A stretch of DNA of 64,000 nucleotides from Clostridium sp. AF27-2AA (GCF_003478505.1 NZ_QUFI01000001.1:57448-121447); one strand, 5' to 3'; counted from the stretch's first letter, positions 50,760 to 60,152 are shown. Notes: generated by a model from the letters alone, not told the origin. Program-made: numbers and translations.

Positions 50760-51650
50760 TTATAAAATTGTGGCTTTGTCAATGTTATTTAAAATTTCTG
50801 ATTGTAGTAAAGATAACGTTTCAAATATCTTTGTATATTCTGCTTGATAATCTTTGGTTTTAATAGCTTGGTTTAGTATGTTAGCAAATTTGCCGATATT
50901 CTCATATTCAAAGTCAAGAACATCTAAACCTAATTGTTGTTCGGGGGCTAAACCAAATTCCTCTCTTTGTTTGCACCCCTCTTTTATTTGATACCATACA
51001 TCAAAATAAAAATCATCAGAGGAATAGGACATATCGGTTGAAAAGGTGTTTGAAAGGTCGTAATCGCCTCTGATAAAGTCAACATTTACTACTTGTCCAT
51101 GCCAAACGATACCGTTGTGTGTTAATAGAGCAGTTTTTATTTCCTGCGGCAAAGTCTTTTTGATAGTTATTGCACAATCGGTACAGTTGTTGTTGATATA
51201 GACTGAAAAATTGTGAAGCATAGAATAGTAATGTTTGCGGAAATCTTTTATGAGAGATTGAACATCATTATCTACTGCATTTTCAAAATCCTGTATGTTC
51301 TTTTCTAATAAGCTCAATATGTTTCTGGTTCTTTCATAAAAGAAAACTCTTTTATCTGCTTGAAGATATTTTAATAATTCAGCAGTTTGTAGTTCGCAAC
51401 TATTTTCTCCTTGAAAGCTAACGTAACAGTTTTCATCTTTTGTTAATGCTGCAATTTTCTTTTGCAAATTTGAGATTGCCATAGAGCAAGGTATCCAATA
51501 TTCATCTCTTGCTTTAGTTTGTGCATTAACCTTTATCTCATTTTTTTTGCTAAGTACCGTAACATAGTATGTTATGAAAGCACCTAGAAGTGTGGATAGT
51601 AGCGGTAATATCTTGTCGATAAGTGTAAAAAACGGAATTTCGATTCTCAC
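50760..51650 (-). CDS. Unrecognised membrane-anchored protein
   Basis: 296 aa, no family recognised. One N-terminal helix (ILPLLSTLLGAFITYYVTVL, ~14-33) anchors a large helical cytoplasmic domain. Two Cys lie close together in NNNCTDCAI, and an Asp/Tyr-rich patch follows. It is strongly AT-rich compared with the E4 backbone, which suggests cargo. It could be an exclusion or defence protein, from location only. Confidence 0.6.
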   Translation of the reverse strand: MRIEIPFFTLIDKILPLLSTLLGAFITYYVTVLSKKNEIKVNAQTKARDEYWIPCSMAISNLQKKIAALTKDENCYVSFQGENSCELQTAELLKYLQADKRVFFYERTRNILSLLEKNIQDFENAVDNDVQSLIKDFRKHYYSMLHNFSVYINNNCTDCAITIKKTLPQEIKTALLTHNGIVWHGQVVNVDFIRGDYDLSNTFSTDMSYSSDDFYFDVWYQIKEGCKQREEFGLAPEQQLGLDVLDFEYENIGKFANILNQAIKTKDYQAEYTKIFETLSLLQSEILNNIDKATIL

Positions 51651-51761
51651 AAAGAGAGAGGCTTAAACGCAGTAAGATACGGGCTAACCGAAATAAATGG
51701 TTGAAAATGCCATTCACGTAAAATTCGGTTTCCTCAATAAGTGGTTGAAAGGAGGCAACGT

Positions 51762-52640
51762 ATGATTCTTAATCGGGCCATCAGGATGCGGATCTATCCA
51801 GACGATGAGCAGCGCCATAAGATAGATGTGACACTCAGTCATTGCCGATACATCTACAACAAGATGCTTGAACGAAATACGGTGATCTACAATCGTCGCA
51901 AGGAACATCTTAATTACTATGCCATGCAGAATCTCCTTCCAGAAATGAAGAACTATCTTCCATGGCTTAAGGAAGCAGACTCAAAGGCATTACAGTATGC
52001 TTGCCGTCAGCTGAATGCAGCGTTTGATCGATTTTTTCATAAACAGGGTAGTTATCCAAGGTTTCACAGCAAGCGTGGAAAACAATCTTATACGACTACG
52101 CATGCAAGCGTCATATGTGTTGAACCGCATAGAGTAAAGCTTCCATGTCTCGGATGGGTCCGGACACCGGAAACGAGAATCCCGGATGGCAGTATCTGTT
52201 ACGTCACGGTCAGTCTGGAAGCAGACAATCGATATTATGTAAGCATCACGTATAAGAAAGAAGTGCCGGATATCACTCCTGTTGTACTGAAGCCGGAAAA
52301 CGTCCTTGGACTTGATTATAAGTCCGATGGACTGTATACGGATTCAAATGGGCATACGGAGGATATACCACATTTCTATCGGGAGGCGCAGCGCAAGCGA
52401 ACAAAGCTGCAACGCAGGCTCTCGAAGAAGCAGGGTTCCCGTAAGGGTGAACGAAAGTCTAAGAACTTTATGAAACAGCTCCGCCTGGTAAACCGCCAGG
52501 AAAGCCACATTGCGAATCAGCGAAAGGACTGTATGCATAAGCTTAGTACCGAGATAGCCAATCGGTATGATGCTGTATGTGTGGAAGACCTCGATATGCG
52601 CGCAATGTCCAATAAGGGCTTTGGCAAAGGCCATTGGAAA
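51762..52640 (+). pseudogene. tnpB: TnpB (IS200/IS605 OrfB) truncated
   Basis: RNA-guided RuvC nuclease relative. From ATG 51762 (AAAGGAGG upstream) the first RuvC Asp185 (LGLDYKSDGLY) and Glu275 (CVEDLDM) are present. The match stops near residue 292, before the zinc ribbon and the third RuvC Asp. The frame runs on to 52835 through unrelated DNA. No TnpA and no right end with omega-RNA were seen. An inverted ACCGAA/TTCGGT (around 51685-51731) upstream could be part of the left end. Confidence 0.8.
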
Positions 52641-53121
52641 GGGAAAGAAGCTTGTACAGGATATTTCTGCAGTCTACAATGGAGAAGTAACGCTTCCGGA
52701 AACAGAAGGCTATATCTGGAAGTGCGAATATGCGGAGAAGATCCCGGAGTCACAGCAGACCGTTTACACAATGGCGGTAGATGTAAGCTACGAGCAGGCA
52801 AACGCAGTCGCCACAAAAACAAGCTTCTTAGATAAGCTTGCAGCGATGGCACTTGGCGTTATCACTGCTGTGTATACTGCACTCGCTACATCCTTTAAAG
52901 AGCATCCGGTCGCAACAAGTATTCCGTTTGTCGTATTTGCAGGACTCATCGCCTTCCTTATCACAAGAAAGGTACGGAATCGCTGCATGTACGATAAAAT
53001 GATAAAGTGCCCATATAAGAAGCACGGAACAGAAAATTGTAAAACCTGTCAATACTTTTATAAGAGAGGTGTAGCATCGGAAGATAAGAAGGGCTTCGAG
53101 AAATTTAAAGAAGAGAAATAA
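52641..53121 (+). pseudogene. C-terminal part of an unknown membrane protein
   Basis: The plus-strand frame reads KKLVQDISAVYNGEVTLPET onward. It has two helices (LAAMALGVITAVYTALATSF; SIPFVVFAGLIAFLITRKV) and a Cys-rich end (CMYDKMIKCPYKKHGTENCK, CQYFYKRG) that might bind zinc. The N-terminus is missing where the tnpB fragment abuts. Identity unknown. Confidence 0.55.
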
Positions 53122-53254
53122 CGAAAAATGCCGGGTAAGATAATAATTCTTATCCGGTGTTTTTATATATGTTTTTTCCGTCCTCTTTCTTTTTTACTAA
53201 AAATGTGAGACAATAAAAGAAAACAGAAGTTCTAAATAAAGGCGGGAGGCATTT

Positions 53255-54952
53255 ATGAAAAAAAGATTAAAACTTCCGGTGGGAATCGAAAACTTTGAAG
53301 AGATTCGAAGAAACCAGTATTACTATATCGATAAAACGAAACTGATTGAACAGCTGTTTGACAGTCTAGGCAAGGTGAGTCTGTTCACGCGTCCGCGTCG
53401 CTTTGGTAAGACCCTGAATATGAGTATGCTGAAGAGCTTTTTTGAAATCGGAACGGATACATCGCTGTTTGATGGGCTCTATATTTCTGAGAATAAGGAA
53501 CTGTGCGAACAGCATCAGGGACAGTATCCGGTTATCTTTCTTTCTTTAAAGGACGTGGAGGGCTTAAGCTTTTCGGAAGCAAAACGTAGATGTATTCAAC
53601 TGATCAAACGGGAAGCTGAAAGATTTTATGGTTTGAAAAACAGCGAGCGACTTCTGGATATAGATAAAAAGAATTATTGCCGACTTTTAGATATGACAGT
53701 CCAGGAAGAAGATTCCGACATTGTATCTTCGTCTATGAAAATGCTATCGGCTCTTTTATATAAGCATTATGGTAAAAAAACAGTCATTCTCATCGATGAG
53801 TACGATGTCCCGCTTGATAAAGCATTTCAGCATGGATATTACAAAGAAATGGTTCACTTTATTCGCGGACTGTTAGGTGAAGCATTAAAAACGAATGACT
53901 CGCTTGCGTTCGCGGTATTGACCGGCTGTCTTCGCGTTTCGAAGGAAAGTATTTTTACTGGTCTCAACAACTTTAAAATTCTATCGATCACAGATACACG
54001 CTTCGATGAACAATTTGGATTTACAGATACGGAGGTACGGACGTTACTTTCTGATTATCAGATGGAAGATCGTTTTGCAGAAGTGAAGGAGTGGTACGAT
54101 GGATACAGATTCGGAAATGCAGATGTATACTGTCCATGGGATGTAATAAATTTTGTGGACCGCGCGAAGGATGACAAAGAGGCAAAGCCGGAAGCGTACT
54201 GGATCAACACGAGCGGAAATGACCTCGTAAAGCGTTTTATCGATAAAGCAAATAAAACGACGAAGAATGAAATTGAGCGTCTGGTCAACGGGGAGGCCAT
54301 CGAAAAGGAGCTTCGCCTGGATCTCACGTATGAAGAGGTCGATCAGAGCATCGAAAATCTCTGGAGCGTTCTTTTTACAACCGGGTATTTGACGCAGAGT
54401 GGAAGAAATGAAGACGGAGCTTATCGGTTGATTATTCCAAACCGGGAAGTACGAGAAGTCTTTCGTCTTCAAATTAACGAGTGGTTTAAAAAATCGATCT
54501 TCAGTAACACGGAGCGCCTCACCACATTCTGGAAGGCGTTTGAGGAAGGTGATACCGAAGGCGTCGAGCAGTATTTAAACCGCGTACTCAGTAATTCCAT
54601 TAGCGTATTTGATACAAAGGCAAGAAAAGAAGAAAAAGAAAGCTCTTATCACAATCTTCTCGTCGGGATCCTTACCGGAAACGCAGACTGGCTTGTAAAG
54701 TCAAACGTCGAAGCTGGAGAAGGATTTGCGGATATCATCGTAGAAACGGATGATCCGGATGCGGGGATCGTCGTCGAGCTAAAATATACGAAAAACTTTG
54801 ACGATATGAAGATGACTTGTCAAAAGGCTATCGATCAGATCAGGGATCGCCGTTATCAGGAATATCTTCTGAATGATGATCGGAAGGATATCCGGCTGTA
54901 TGGTATTACATTCTGTAAGAAACGGTGCTGTGCAATCAGTGAAAAGCTGTGA
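53255..54952 (+). CDS. AAA-ATPase-like / PD-(D/E)XK protein (DUF1703 type), copy 1
   Basis: 565 aa. The N-terminal AAA-ATPase_like domain has LPVGIENFEEIRRNQYYYID, Walker A RPRRFGKT (46-53) and Walker B VILIDEYDVPLD. The C-terminal PD-(D/E)XK nuclease-like domain has EAGEGFADIIVE then IVVELKYTKNF (Glu-x-Lys), with a Q in the following helix. Such proteins are frequent and often multicopy in gut Bacteroidetes and Clostridia; their function is unresolved (mobile or defence role suggested). GGCGGGAGG precedes the ATG. It is followed by a paralogue. Confidence 0.85.
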   Translation: MKKRLKLPVGIENFEEIRRNQYYYIDKTKLIEQLFDSLGKVSLFTRPRRFGKTLNMSMLKSFFEIGTDTSLFDGLYISENKELCEQHQGQYPVIFLSLKDVEGLSFSEAKRRCIQLIKREAERFYGLKNSERLLDIDKKNYCRLLDMTVQEEDSDIVSSSMKMLSALLYKHYGKKTVILIDEYDVPLDKAFQHGYYKEMVHFIRGLLGEALKTNDSLAFAVLTGCLRVSKESIFTGLNNFKILSITDTRFDEQFGFTDTEVRTLLSDYQMEDRFAEVKEWYDGYRFGNADVYCPWDVINFVDRAKDDKEAKPEAYWINTSGNDLVKRFIDKANKTTKNEIERLVNGEAIEKELRLDLTYEEVDQSIENLWSVLFTTGYLTQSGRNEDGAYRLIIPNREVREVFRLQINEWFKKSIFSNTERLTTFWKAFEEGDTEGVEQYLNRVLSNSISVFDTKARKEEKESSYHNLLVGILTGNADWLVKSNVEAGEGFADIIVETDDPDAGIVVELKYTKNFDDMKMTCQKAIDQIRDRRYQEYLLNDDRKDIRLYGITFCKKRCCAISEKL

Positions 54953-54979
54953 GGTATTGAGACGAAAGGAGGCGCAGAA

Positions 54980-56653
54980 ATGAAAAAAATGAATATTCCT
55001 GTTGGGGTTTCAGACTTTGAAGAAATTCGTAAAAACGGGTATTACTACATCGATAAATCGGGACTGATCGGAGAACTGCTCAGTAGAACCGGAACGAAAG
55101 TGACACTGATTACCCGTCCTCGGCGCTTTGGAAAAACGCTCGGCATGAGTATGCTGGAAAGCTTCTTCGATATCCGAAAGGACAGCAAAGCGTTATTTGA
55201 AGGGCTGGAGATTGCAGATAATCAGGCGCTGTGCGATGAGTGGATGAATCAGTATCCGACGATTTTTGTTTCGTTCCGACAGGTAGATGGCCTCGACTTC
55301 ACCGGAGCATACGATATGCTCACATGGGTTATCTCAGAACTATATAAAGAGCATCGCTATCTGCTGGACAGCGACAGAATCGACACCAGTGATAAGGAGA
55401 TCGCGAAACAGCTGGAATGGGGGCAGGCTTCCATGAAGAACATGAAAGGAAGTTTGATGTTGCTTACCAGAATGATGCAGCAACATTATGGAAAGCCTGT
55501 CATTCTTCTTATAGATGAGTACGATGTTCCCGTCGCGAAAGCGAACAACAACGGTTACTATAATGAAATGCTTGATGTTATGAAGGGATTGATGCAGGCC
55601 CTGAAAGACAATCCGGCACTTCGTTTTGCGGTCGTGACAGGCTGTTTAAAGATCGCGAAAGAGAGCATCTTTACGGGAACAAATAATTTCGTATCGGATA
55701 CGATTACAAATTCTCGTCTCAACGAGTATTTCGGCTTCGTACAGAGCGAGGTTAATGAGCTGCTGAAAGCTGCTGATATGACAGAACAGGCAGAGAACAT
55801 GAAGAAATGGTACGATGGCTACCATTTCGGGGATTTCGATGTCTACTGTCCGTGGGATGTCATGAATTATATGCTGGAGCTTCAGCGCAATCCGAAGGCA
55901 AAGCCGATCAGCTACTGGAAAAACACAAGTGACAATGCCATCATCCGTTCCTTTATCGATTATGCGGGCAGTACGATCACAAAGAAGCTTGAGACACTGA
56001 TGGCGGGCGGCTGCATCGTCCAACGTGTGGATGAAAACCTGACCTATGATTATCTCCATTCATCAGAAGATAACCTCTGGAGTACACTATATCTGACGGG
56101 ATATTTAACACGGGCGCGGGAAGAGGATTATAAAGGTGAAGTTCCAGACGGTATGGTAGCTCTCATGATTCCGAATGCAGAAATTAACGAGATTTTCGAA
56201 ACAACAGTCATCAAATGGTTTGATGACAGCGCGAAGAAGTGGAATCGAAATGCGCTGTTTGATGCCGTCTTTAGTGGTGACAGTGAAGGCATAAATAGGG
56301 AAATGAATGCCCTGCTCCGACGCACCATCAGCTACCATGACTATCGGGAGGATTTCTACCACGCATTTCTCGCGGGCATTTTTACAGGCGCTGGATATAT
56401 GGTGGACTCCAATAAGGAGCATGGAGAAGGGCGAAGCGATGTGGTCGTTTATGATCCCATCAATGCGTGCGTTGCGATTTTCGAAGCGAAATATACGAAG
56501 ACCCTGGGAAACCTGGAGAAGGACTGCGATACGGCTTTGCAGCAGATCGACAATCGGATGTATGCGAAGGAATATGAGGATGATTACGATAAGATTCTCT
56601 GCTACGGTATCTCGTTTTTCAAGAAACGCTGCATGGTAAAGGGAAAAGGTTGA
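54980..56653 (+). CDS. AAA-ATPase-like / PD-(D/E)XK protein (DUF1703 type), copy 2
   Basis: 557 aa with the same domains as copy 1: IPVGVSDFEEIRKNGYYYID, RPRRFGKT, ILLIDEYDVPVAK, and nuclease GEGRSDVVVY then VAIFEAKYTK. It lies 27 bp downstream with its own AAAGGAGG, so the pair is an operon. The sequences are well diverged, so this is not a recent duplication. Both have the full Walker and nuclease motifs. Confidence 0.85.
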   Translation: MKKMNIPVGVSDFEEIRKNGYYYIDKSGLIGELLSRTGTKVTLITRPRRFGKTLGMSMLESFFDIRKDSKALFEGLEIADNQALCDEWMNQYPTIFVSFRQVDGLDFTGAYDMLTWVISELYKEHRYLLDSDRIDTSDKEIAKQLEWGQASMKNMKGSLMLLTRMMQQHYGKPVILLIDEYDVPVAKANNNGYYNEMLDVMKGLMQALKDNPALRFAVVTGCLKIAKESIFTGTNNFVSDTITNSRLNEYFGFVQSEVNELLKAADMTEQAENMKKWYDGYHFGDFDVYCPWDVMNYMLELQRNPKAKPISYWKNTSDNAIIRSFIDYAGSTITKKLETLMAGGCIVQRVDENLTYDYLHSSEDNLWSTLYLTGYLTRAREEDYKGEVPDGMVALMIPNAEINEIFETTVIKWFDDSAKKWNRNALFDAVFSGDSEGINREMNALLRRTISYHDYREDFYHAFLAGIFTGAGYMVDSNKEHGEGRSDVVVYDPINACVAIFEAKYTKTLGNLEKDCDTALQQIDNRMYAKEYEDDYDKILCYGISFFKKRCMVKGKG

Positions 56654-56763
56654 TTTTCACAAAAATACGTATCTGAAAAACAGATTACCCTTTAAACCAT
56701 TATCCGCTTGTGAGATAATAAGATCATAAGAAAAACAAAATATTCAAAAAAGGAGAGAGGAAT

Positions 56764-57423
56764 ATGAAGATAAAAAAGAAGCTAATCGCATCTGCAATGA
56801 TTGTAGCCATGATGATGGGCACAGCAACGACTGCACTTGCCGGTCAGTGGCAGCAGAATTCAAAAGGCTGGTGGTGGCAGGAGGATAATGGCGCTTACCC
56901 GAAGTCACAGTGGCAGTGGATCGATAGCAATAAAGATGGCATTGCAGAATGCTATTACTTTGATGGCAGCGGCTATATGCTTTCAAATGCCACAACTCCG
57001 GATGGATACGTAGTAAACGGTGATGGGGCATGGACGGAAGGAGGAGCCGTAAAGACGAAGAACGTAAGCACAGAACCCGTGCTGTCGAATACATCAAACG
57101 GAACGGCCACAAATTCACAGGCTCCGGCAACCGATATCTATAGCGGAACCTATGCATACAATATTGGCACTTACTCGTTTTCAATGAAGATCGTGTATGA
57201 TCCGGCAACCAAGACGCTGACAGATACCGAATGGCTTCCTGGATTTGGCGGAGTCACGGATACGTACCATTATGCAGGTGTAAATGAGATGGGCTACACC
57301 GTGTTTAAATGCACAAGTTCGAATAGAACCGCCATCAGTAGTGATTCATATATTTATTTCTCAGCACCTGGTATAATGGTCGCAGAGACTGAGAATGGCT
57401 ATGAGAACGTAAAGAAGCAGTAA
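56764..57423 (+). CDS. Secreted protein with cell-wall-binding-like repeats
   Basis: 219 aa. Signal peptide (IASAMIVAMMMGTATTALA), then choline/cell-wall-binding-type Trp/Gly motifs (GWWWQEDNGAYPKSQWQWID, YYFDGSGYML, PDGYVVNGDGAW), a Ser/Thr linker, and a C-terminal beta-rich domain (YSGTYAYNIGTYSFSMKIVY). It probably attaches to the envelope. AGGAGAGAGG precedes the ATG. Confidence 0.78.
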   Translation: MKIKKKLIASAMIVAMMMGTATTALAGQWQQNSKGWWWQEDNGAYPKSQWQWIDSNKDGIAECYYFDGSGYMLSNATTPDGYVVNGDGAWTEGGAVKTKNVSTEPVLSNTSNGTATNSQAPATDIYSGTYAYNIGTYSFSMKIVYDPATKTLTDTEWLPGFGGVTDTYHYAGVNEMGYTVFKCTSSNRTAISSDSYIYFSAPGIMVAETENGYENVKKQ

Positions 57424-57436
57424 AAAGGAGAAATCG

Positions 57437-58008
57437 ATGAAGTTACGAAAGAAGTTAATCGCGTTATCTGCGCTTACATTATCACTCATCATGGTTGTTC
57501 CGGTGTTTGCGGATAACCCGATCGGATGGCAGAAGAATGAAACAGGATGGTGGTACGGAACAAATGCCACAGGAACAACCTGGTATCACGATGGCTGGCA
57601 GTGGATTGATGGAAACAAGGATGCAATTCAGAGTGCTACTATTTCGCTCCGAACGGATACATCGTAACAAATGGGAAGACCCCGGATGGATATTATGTAA
57701 ATAAGCGGGGCGTACTCGAAATTGACGGACGTGAGGTAACGCACTGTGAAGAATGCATGTACATTGCAAGCAGCATCAATGTTCCGGATAAAAATCATGT
57801 GGATTTAAGTAAATATAACGATTGGGAAATCGGCATCGGTCATTGTTGGTCAATGACAGCATATCCGTTTGGAAAACTCGTATATAACCATGTTACTGGA
57901 ATGGATAGAGAACAGGGTGGCATCGACTCCAACATTGTAAGCCATAATGATTTCGGCGTTTGCGCGGTAGGGAACGCAGAAAATTCGTATAAGCACACGA
58001 AAAAATAA
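57437..58008 (+). pseudogene. Frameshifted secreted wall-binding protein
   Basis: A signal peptide (LSALTLSLIMVVPVFA) and GWWYGTNATGTTWYHDGWQW are in frame to GNKDAIQSAT, then stop. The reading resumes in the next frame as ECYYFAPNGYIVTNGKTPDG and continues to 58008 (GHCWSMTAYPFGKLVYNHVT). Comparison with the upstream gene suggests loss of one G near 57628. The last ~80 residues are a separate domain. Confidence 0.75.
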
Positions 58009-58019
58009 ATAGATTTTAA

Positions 58020-58049
58020 AGCAGCGGGAGGAATCCTGCTGCTTTTTTT
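58020..58049 (+). terminator. Rho-independent terminator
   Basis: AGCAGC (58020-58025) pairs with GCTGCT (58037-58042), with inner GGA/TCC pairing, followed by a run of seven Ts. It ends the block of secreted-protein genes. Confidence 0.8.
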
Positions 58050-58345
58050 GTGCTGATAGAAAAACACCAGATTTTCACGAGACAAAGGAAGATACGCATG
58101 AATTTCGCCAAAAACACGATTTACACAACATATGCATGGTACTCTTTTACCCTCAAACCAGATGTCAAATATCTACAAAATAGAAGTGTAATCCCCCATA
58201 ACCGTAAAGGTGCGACAGCCTTTGCGGTTTTTCTTTTGTCGCTTTTTGTCAGCGGGCAGGACAAGCCTGCTTCTGGCGTTAGGTGTCGTTCCCCACCTGT
58301 CAGTCTGAATTTTCACTCAAAAAATTCAGATTGGAGGTAAAGGAC
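58050..58345. other. Region between secreted-protein block and sigma-like gene
   Basis: From ~58185 it resembles the GC-rich leader that precedes the sigma-like gene in Tn1549/CTn elements (hairpin AACCGTAAAGG...CCTTTGCGGTT at 58200-58230). No gene supported. Confidence 0.4.
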
Positions 58346-58663
58346 GTGGCGTACAATCACGGACGGGAAGAAAGGAAATGGCGGCTCTGGAAAGAAGCCG
58401 AGGAAAAGATTTTAAGGAAGTATGGTGTTGATGAAAGCACGATTGAAGAAATCCGCATTTACGACAGGGCGGAGTTTAATTCCAACAGGCGGTTTTACCG
58501 CTACATGAATGATGTTGCGGAGTATCTGGAAGAAATGGCGGATACCGAGCCGCAGGCGGAGGTACATTCCGTTGAAGATTTGTTAAACGAAATCGACAGC
58601 GAAGCACTGTATCGGGCATTGCTCAAGGATTTCGCTTTTATTTTTGGTAGTCTGCATTTTTAA
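58346..58663 (+). pseudogene. Tn1549-type sigma-like factor, 3' truncated
   Basis: GTG 58346 after TTGGAGG; ~105 aa. It starts MAYNHGREERKWRLWKEAEE and reads KILRKYGVDESTIEEIRIYD and SVEDLLNEIDSEALYRALLK, the N-terminal part of the small sigma-like protein of CTn elements. The C-terminal HTH is replaced by DFAFIFGSLHF and a stop. It opposes the rest of the E4 backbone, so it may come from a different element. Confidence 0.6.
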
Positions 58664-58782
58664 GTCTCTAAAATGTCGATAAAAAACCTGAAAAACCCAA
58701 AAACAGTATAGAATAATTGGAATAATTGTGCTATATATAGAAAATAAAATTTGAATAGATACAAGATATAGATGCGAATATA
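58664..58782. other. AT-rich right end of E4, no gene
   Basis: About 120 bp without gene. It contains AAATTTGAATAG (58747-58758), which matches the attachment core at 10 of 12 bases, and GAATAATTG twice (58711, 58720). The ATTGCAT arm repeats expected from the E4 left end are missing. Confidence 0.45.
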
Positions 58783-58793
58783 GAGTTTGAATA
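58783..58793. repeat. attachment core copy 5 (E4/E5 junction)
   Basis: GAGTTTGAATA followed by A, as in guaA itself. It is the right end of E4 and the left end of the decayed E5. Confidence 0.85.
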
Positions 58794-58801
58794 ATTTTTA
58801 A

Positions 58802-58848
58802 AAGCTCGCAAAGCCTAGTAAAATGGGCATTTGCGAGCTTGTTTTTTG
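58802..58848 (+). terminator. Terminator at E5 left end
   Basis: AAGCTCGCAAA (58802-58812) pairs perfectly with TTTGCGAGCTT (58830-58840), followed by GTTTTTT. Confidence 0.75.
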
Positions 58849-58853
58849 CCTTG

Positions 58854-58871
58854 TGGTACTAAAATGGTACT
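58854..58871. repeat. E5 left arm-type repeats
   Basis: TGGTACT at 58854-58860 and 58865-58871 (11-bp period, AAAA between). This is a third arm motif, different from those of E1-E4. Confidence 0.6.
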
Positions 58872-58899
58872 AAAGTGAGCTGTGCAGGAATAGTTTCAT

Positions 58900-59013
58900 T
58901 TACGCCTGAGGCCATGTTATTTTCCACTCAAAATATTCATTAGGAGAAATCTCTTCATTATTTAATTTCGTTTTCATTTCACACCATTCCGAAAGGAAAT
59001 CATTTACCAATCC
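58900..59013 (-). pseudogene. Xre regulator C-terminal remnant (E5)
   Basis: The minus-strand frame reads GLVNDFLSEWCEMKTKLNNE then EISPNEYFEWKITWPQA-stop. It aligns with the C-terminus of the E3 Xre (GLVNEFLREWCLRKEQL, EISEDEYFEWKINWP). The DNA-binding half is gone; the gene is cut near 59013. Confidence 0.85.
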
Positions 59014-59015
59014 TT

Positions 59016-59135
59016 ATTCAAAAGTTAATGCGAGAACTGTACTTCAGCGATATCGATAAGTTGCAGAGAAGCCTTGATGAAATCAAAAGTTTATTCGGGG
59101 AGGTGCTGGAAACATGGCGATTACAAAGATCCTGA
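59016..59135 (+). pseudogene. MobC-like C-terminal remnant (E5)
   Basis: The frame reads LMRELYFSDIDKLQRSLDEI then KSLFGEVLETWRLQRS-stop, a typical helical tail of a MobC-like protein that overlaps the relaxase start by 22 bp. The N-terminus is lost at the junction with the Xre remnant. Confidence 0.55.
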
Positions 59136-59710
59136 ATATTAAGGAATCAAAAGGCAGAAAACCGGCATCGCATTTGAAAAATGCTTTGCAATATATCCAA
59201 AATCCAGACAAGACAGAAGAATGTGTTTTGGTGGGCAGTATCAACTGCCTGCCGGATACAGCATTTGAGCAAATGGTAGAAACAAAGAATATATTTCACA
59301 AGACAGGTAACAGACAGGGATATCATGTGATTATTTCTTTTTCGCCCGAGGAGAGGGTTTCGGCAGAACAGGTGATGTACGTGCTGGAACATTTTGCGAA
59401 GGATGTACTCGGGGATGATTATGAAGCTGTATTTACAGTTCATACAGACAGGGAACACATGCATGGTCATTTAATATGGAACAGTGTAAGTGTAACAACC
59501 GGGAAAAAGTATAATTCGCCGAAAGGAAACTGGAAGAATCATTTGCAACCGATTACCAATAAGTATTGCAAAGAGCTTGGACTTGGTATTATACCTGCGG
59601 AATATAGTAAAAACCCAAAGAACATCAGCAGAGATAAATGGGAAAAAGAAATGTCAATTCGTATGCAGATTATCATGTCAGTACTGATGAGGAGAAGGTA
59701 CGAGTGGTAG
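59114..59710 (+). pseudogene. Relaxase (Relaxase/VirD2 family) N-terminal fragment
   Basis: 198 aa, against the ~450-600 usual for MobP-type relaxases. MAITKILNIKESKGRKPASH at the start, then GYHVIISFSPEE and the metal-binding HTDREHMHGHLIWNSV are intact. After ~residue 185 the frame diverges. It is a different relaxase family from those of E1 and E3 (MobV). GGGAGG lies upstream of the ATG. Confidence 0.8.
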
Positions 59711-60126
59711 GTGTTAATGGAAACGATGATGTACTGGCAGTATATGAGAAACTTAATAGCTTCTTTAAGCAAATTGGCCACGAAGCTGATTTTGACAGGC
59801 TTTATGAGGAATCAAAGCGTTTAGTAGATGTTGTTAAAAAGAATGTTGTGGCAGATAAGGCAGAAAAGGTAGCAAGAGAACTTTTGGCTTGTGGTCCATA
59901 TAAGTACCTGAAAACATCAGTGAAAGCAAATGCTTTTAAGTTCGATTTAAGTGATGCTAGTGGTAATTTGAAACTATTTATGAGTGTGCTGGATAAATTG
60001 GGTGTGAAACTTGATGGGGATCAACTGTACGAGGAGTATCAGAAGATTTATGAGGAGACTGTCAGCAAGAATGATGTGCATGAAAAGGAACAGGAAAAGC
60101 AGTGGAATATAGGTAAAGGGAGATAG
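59638..60126 (+). pseudogene. C-terminal segment out of frame with the relaxase fragment
   Basis: The overlapping frame reads SYADYHVSTDEEKVRVVGVN and continues as a helical protein (KLNSFFKQIGHEADFDRLYE, SVLDKLGVKLDGDQLYEEYQ) to a stop at 60126. It may be the relaxase tail joined by an internal deletion, or part of another gene. There is no credible RBS for independent translation. Confidence 0.45.
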
Positions 60127-60152
60127 TTCCTCTGTCTATTTCATGAACTATT

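Larger units (their letters stand above)
39946..58793. mobile_element. E4: decayed Tn1549-like ICE plus unrelated cargo block
   Basis: About 18.8 kb between cores at 39946 and 58783. The left part (int, xis, orf8-like, TopB-sigma fusion, DUF4366, DUF4315, NlpC/P60, Mom-like, VirB4 pieces, PcfB, DUF5348, DUF6017-type protein) follows the Tn1549/CTn backbone with large internal deletions. The part from ~51.7 to 58.0 kb is unrelated cargo. A truncated sigma-like gene and an end lacking the expected arm repeats close it. It cannot conjugate by itself. Confidence 0.75.

Noticed and set aside
51741..52835. A full-length active TnpB with guide RNA
   Set aside because: The homology ends near residue 292; the zinc ribbon, last RuvC Asp and right end are absent, so it is a remnant.
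58747..58758. AAATTTGAATAG as a further attachment core
   Set aside because: Two mismatches to the core in the first three bases, and no arm repeats or hairpin follow it; the perfect core is 36 bp downstream. Chance similarity in AT-rich DNA cannot be excluded.
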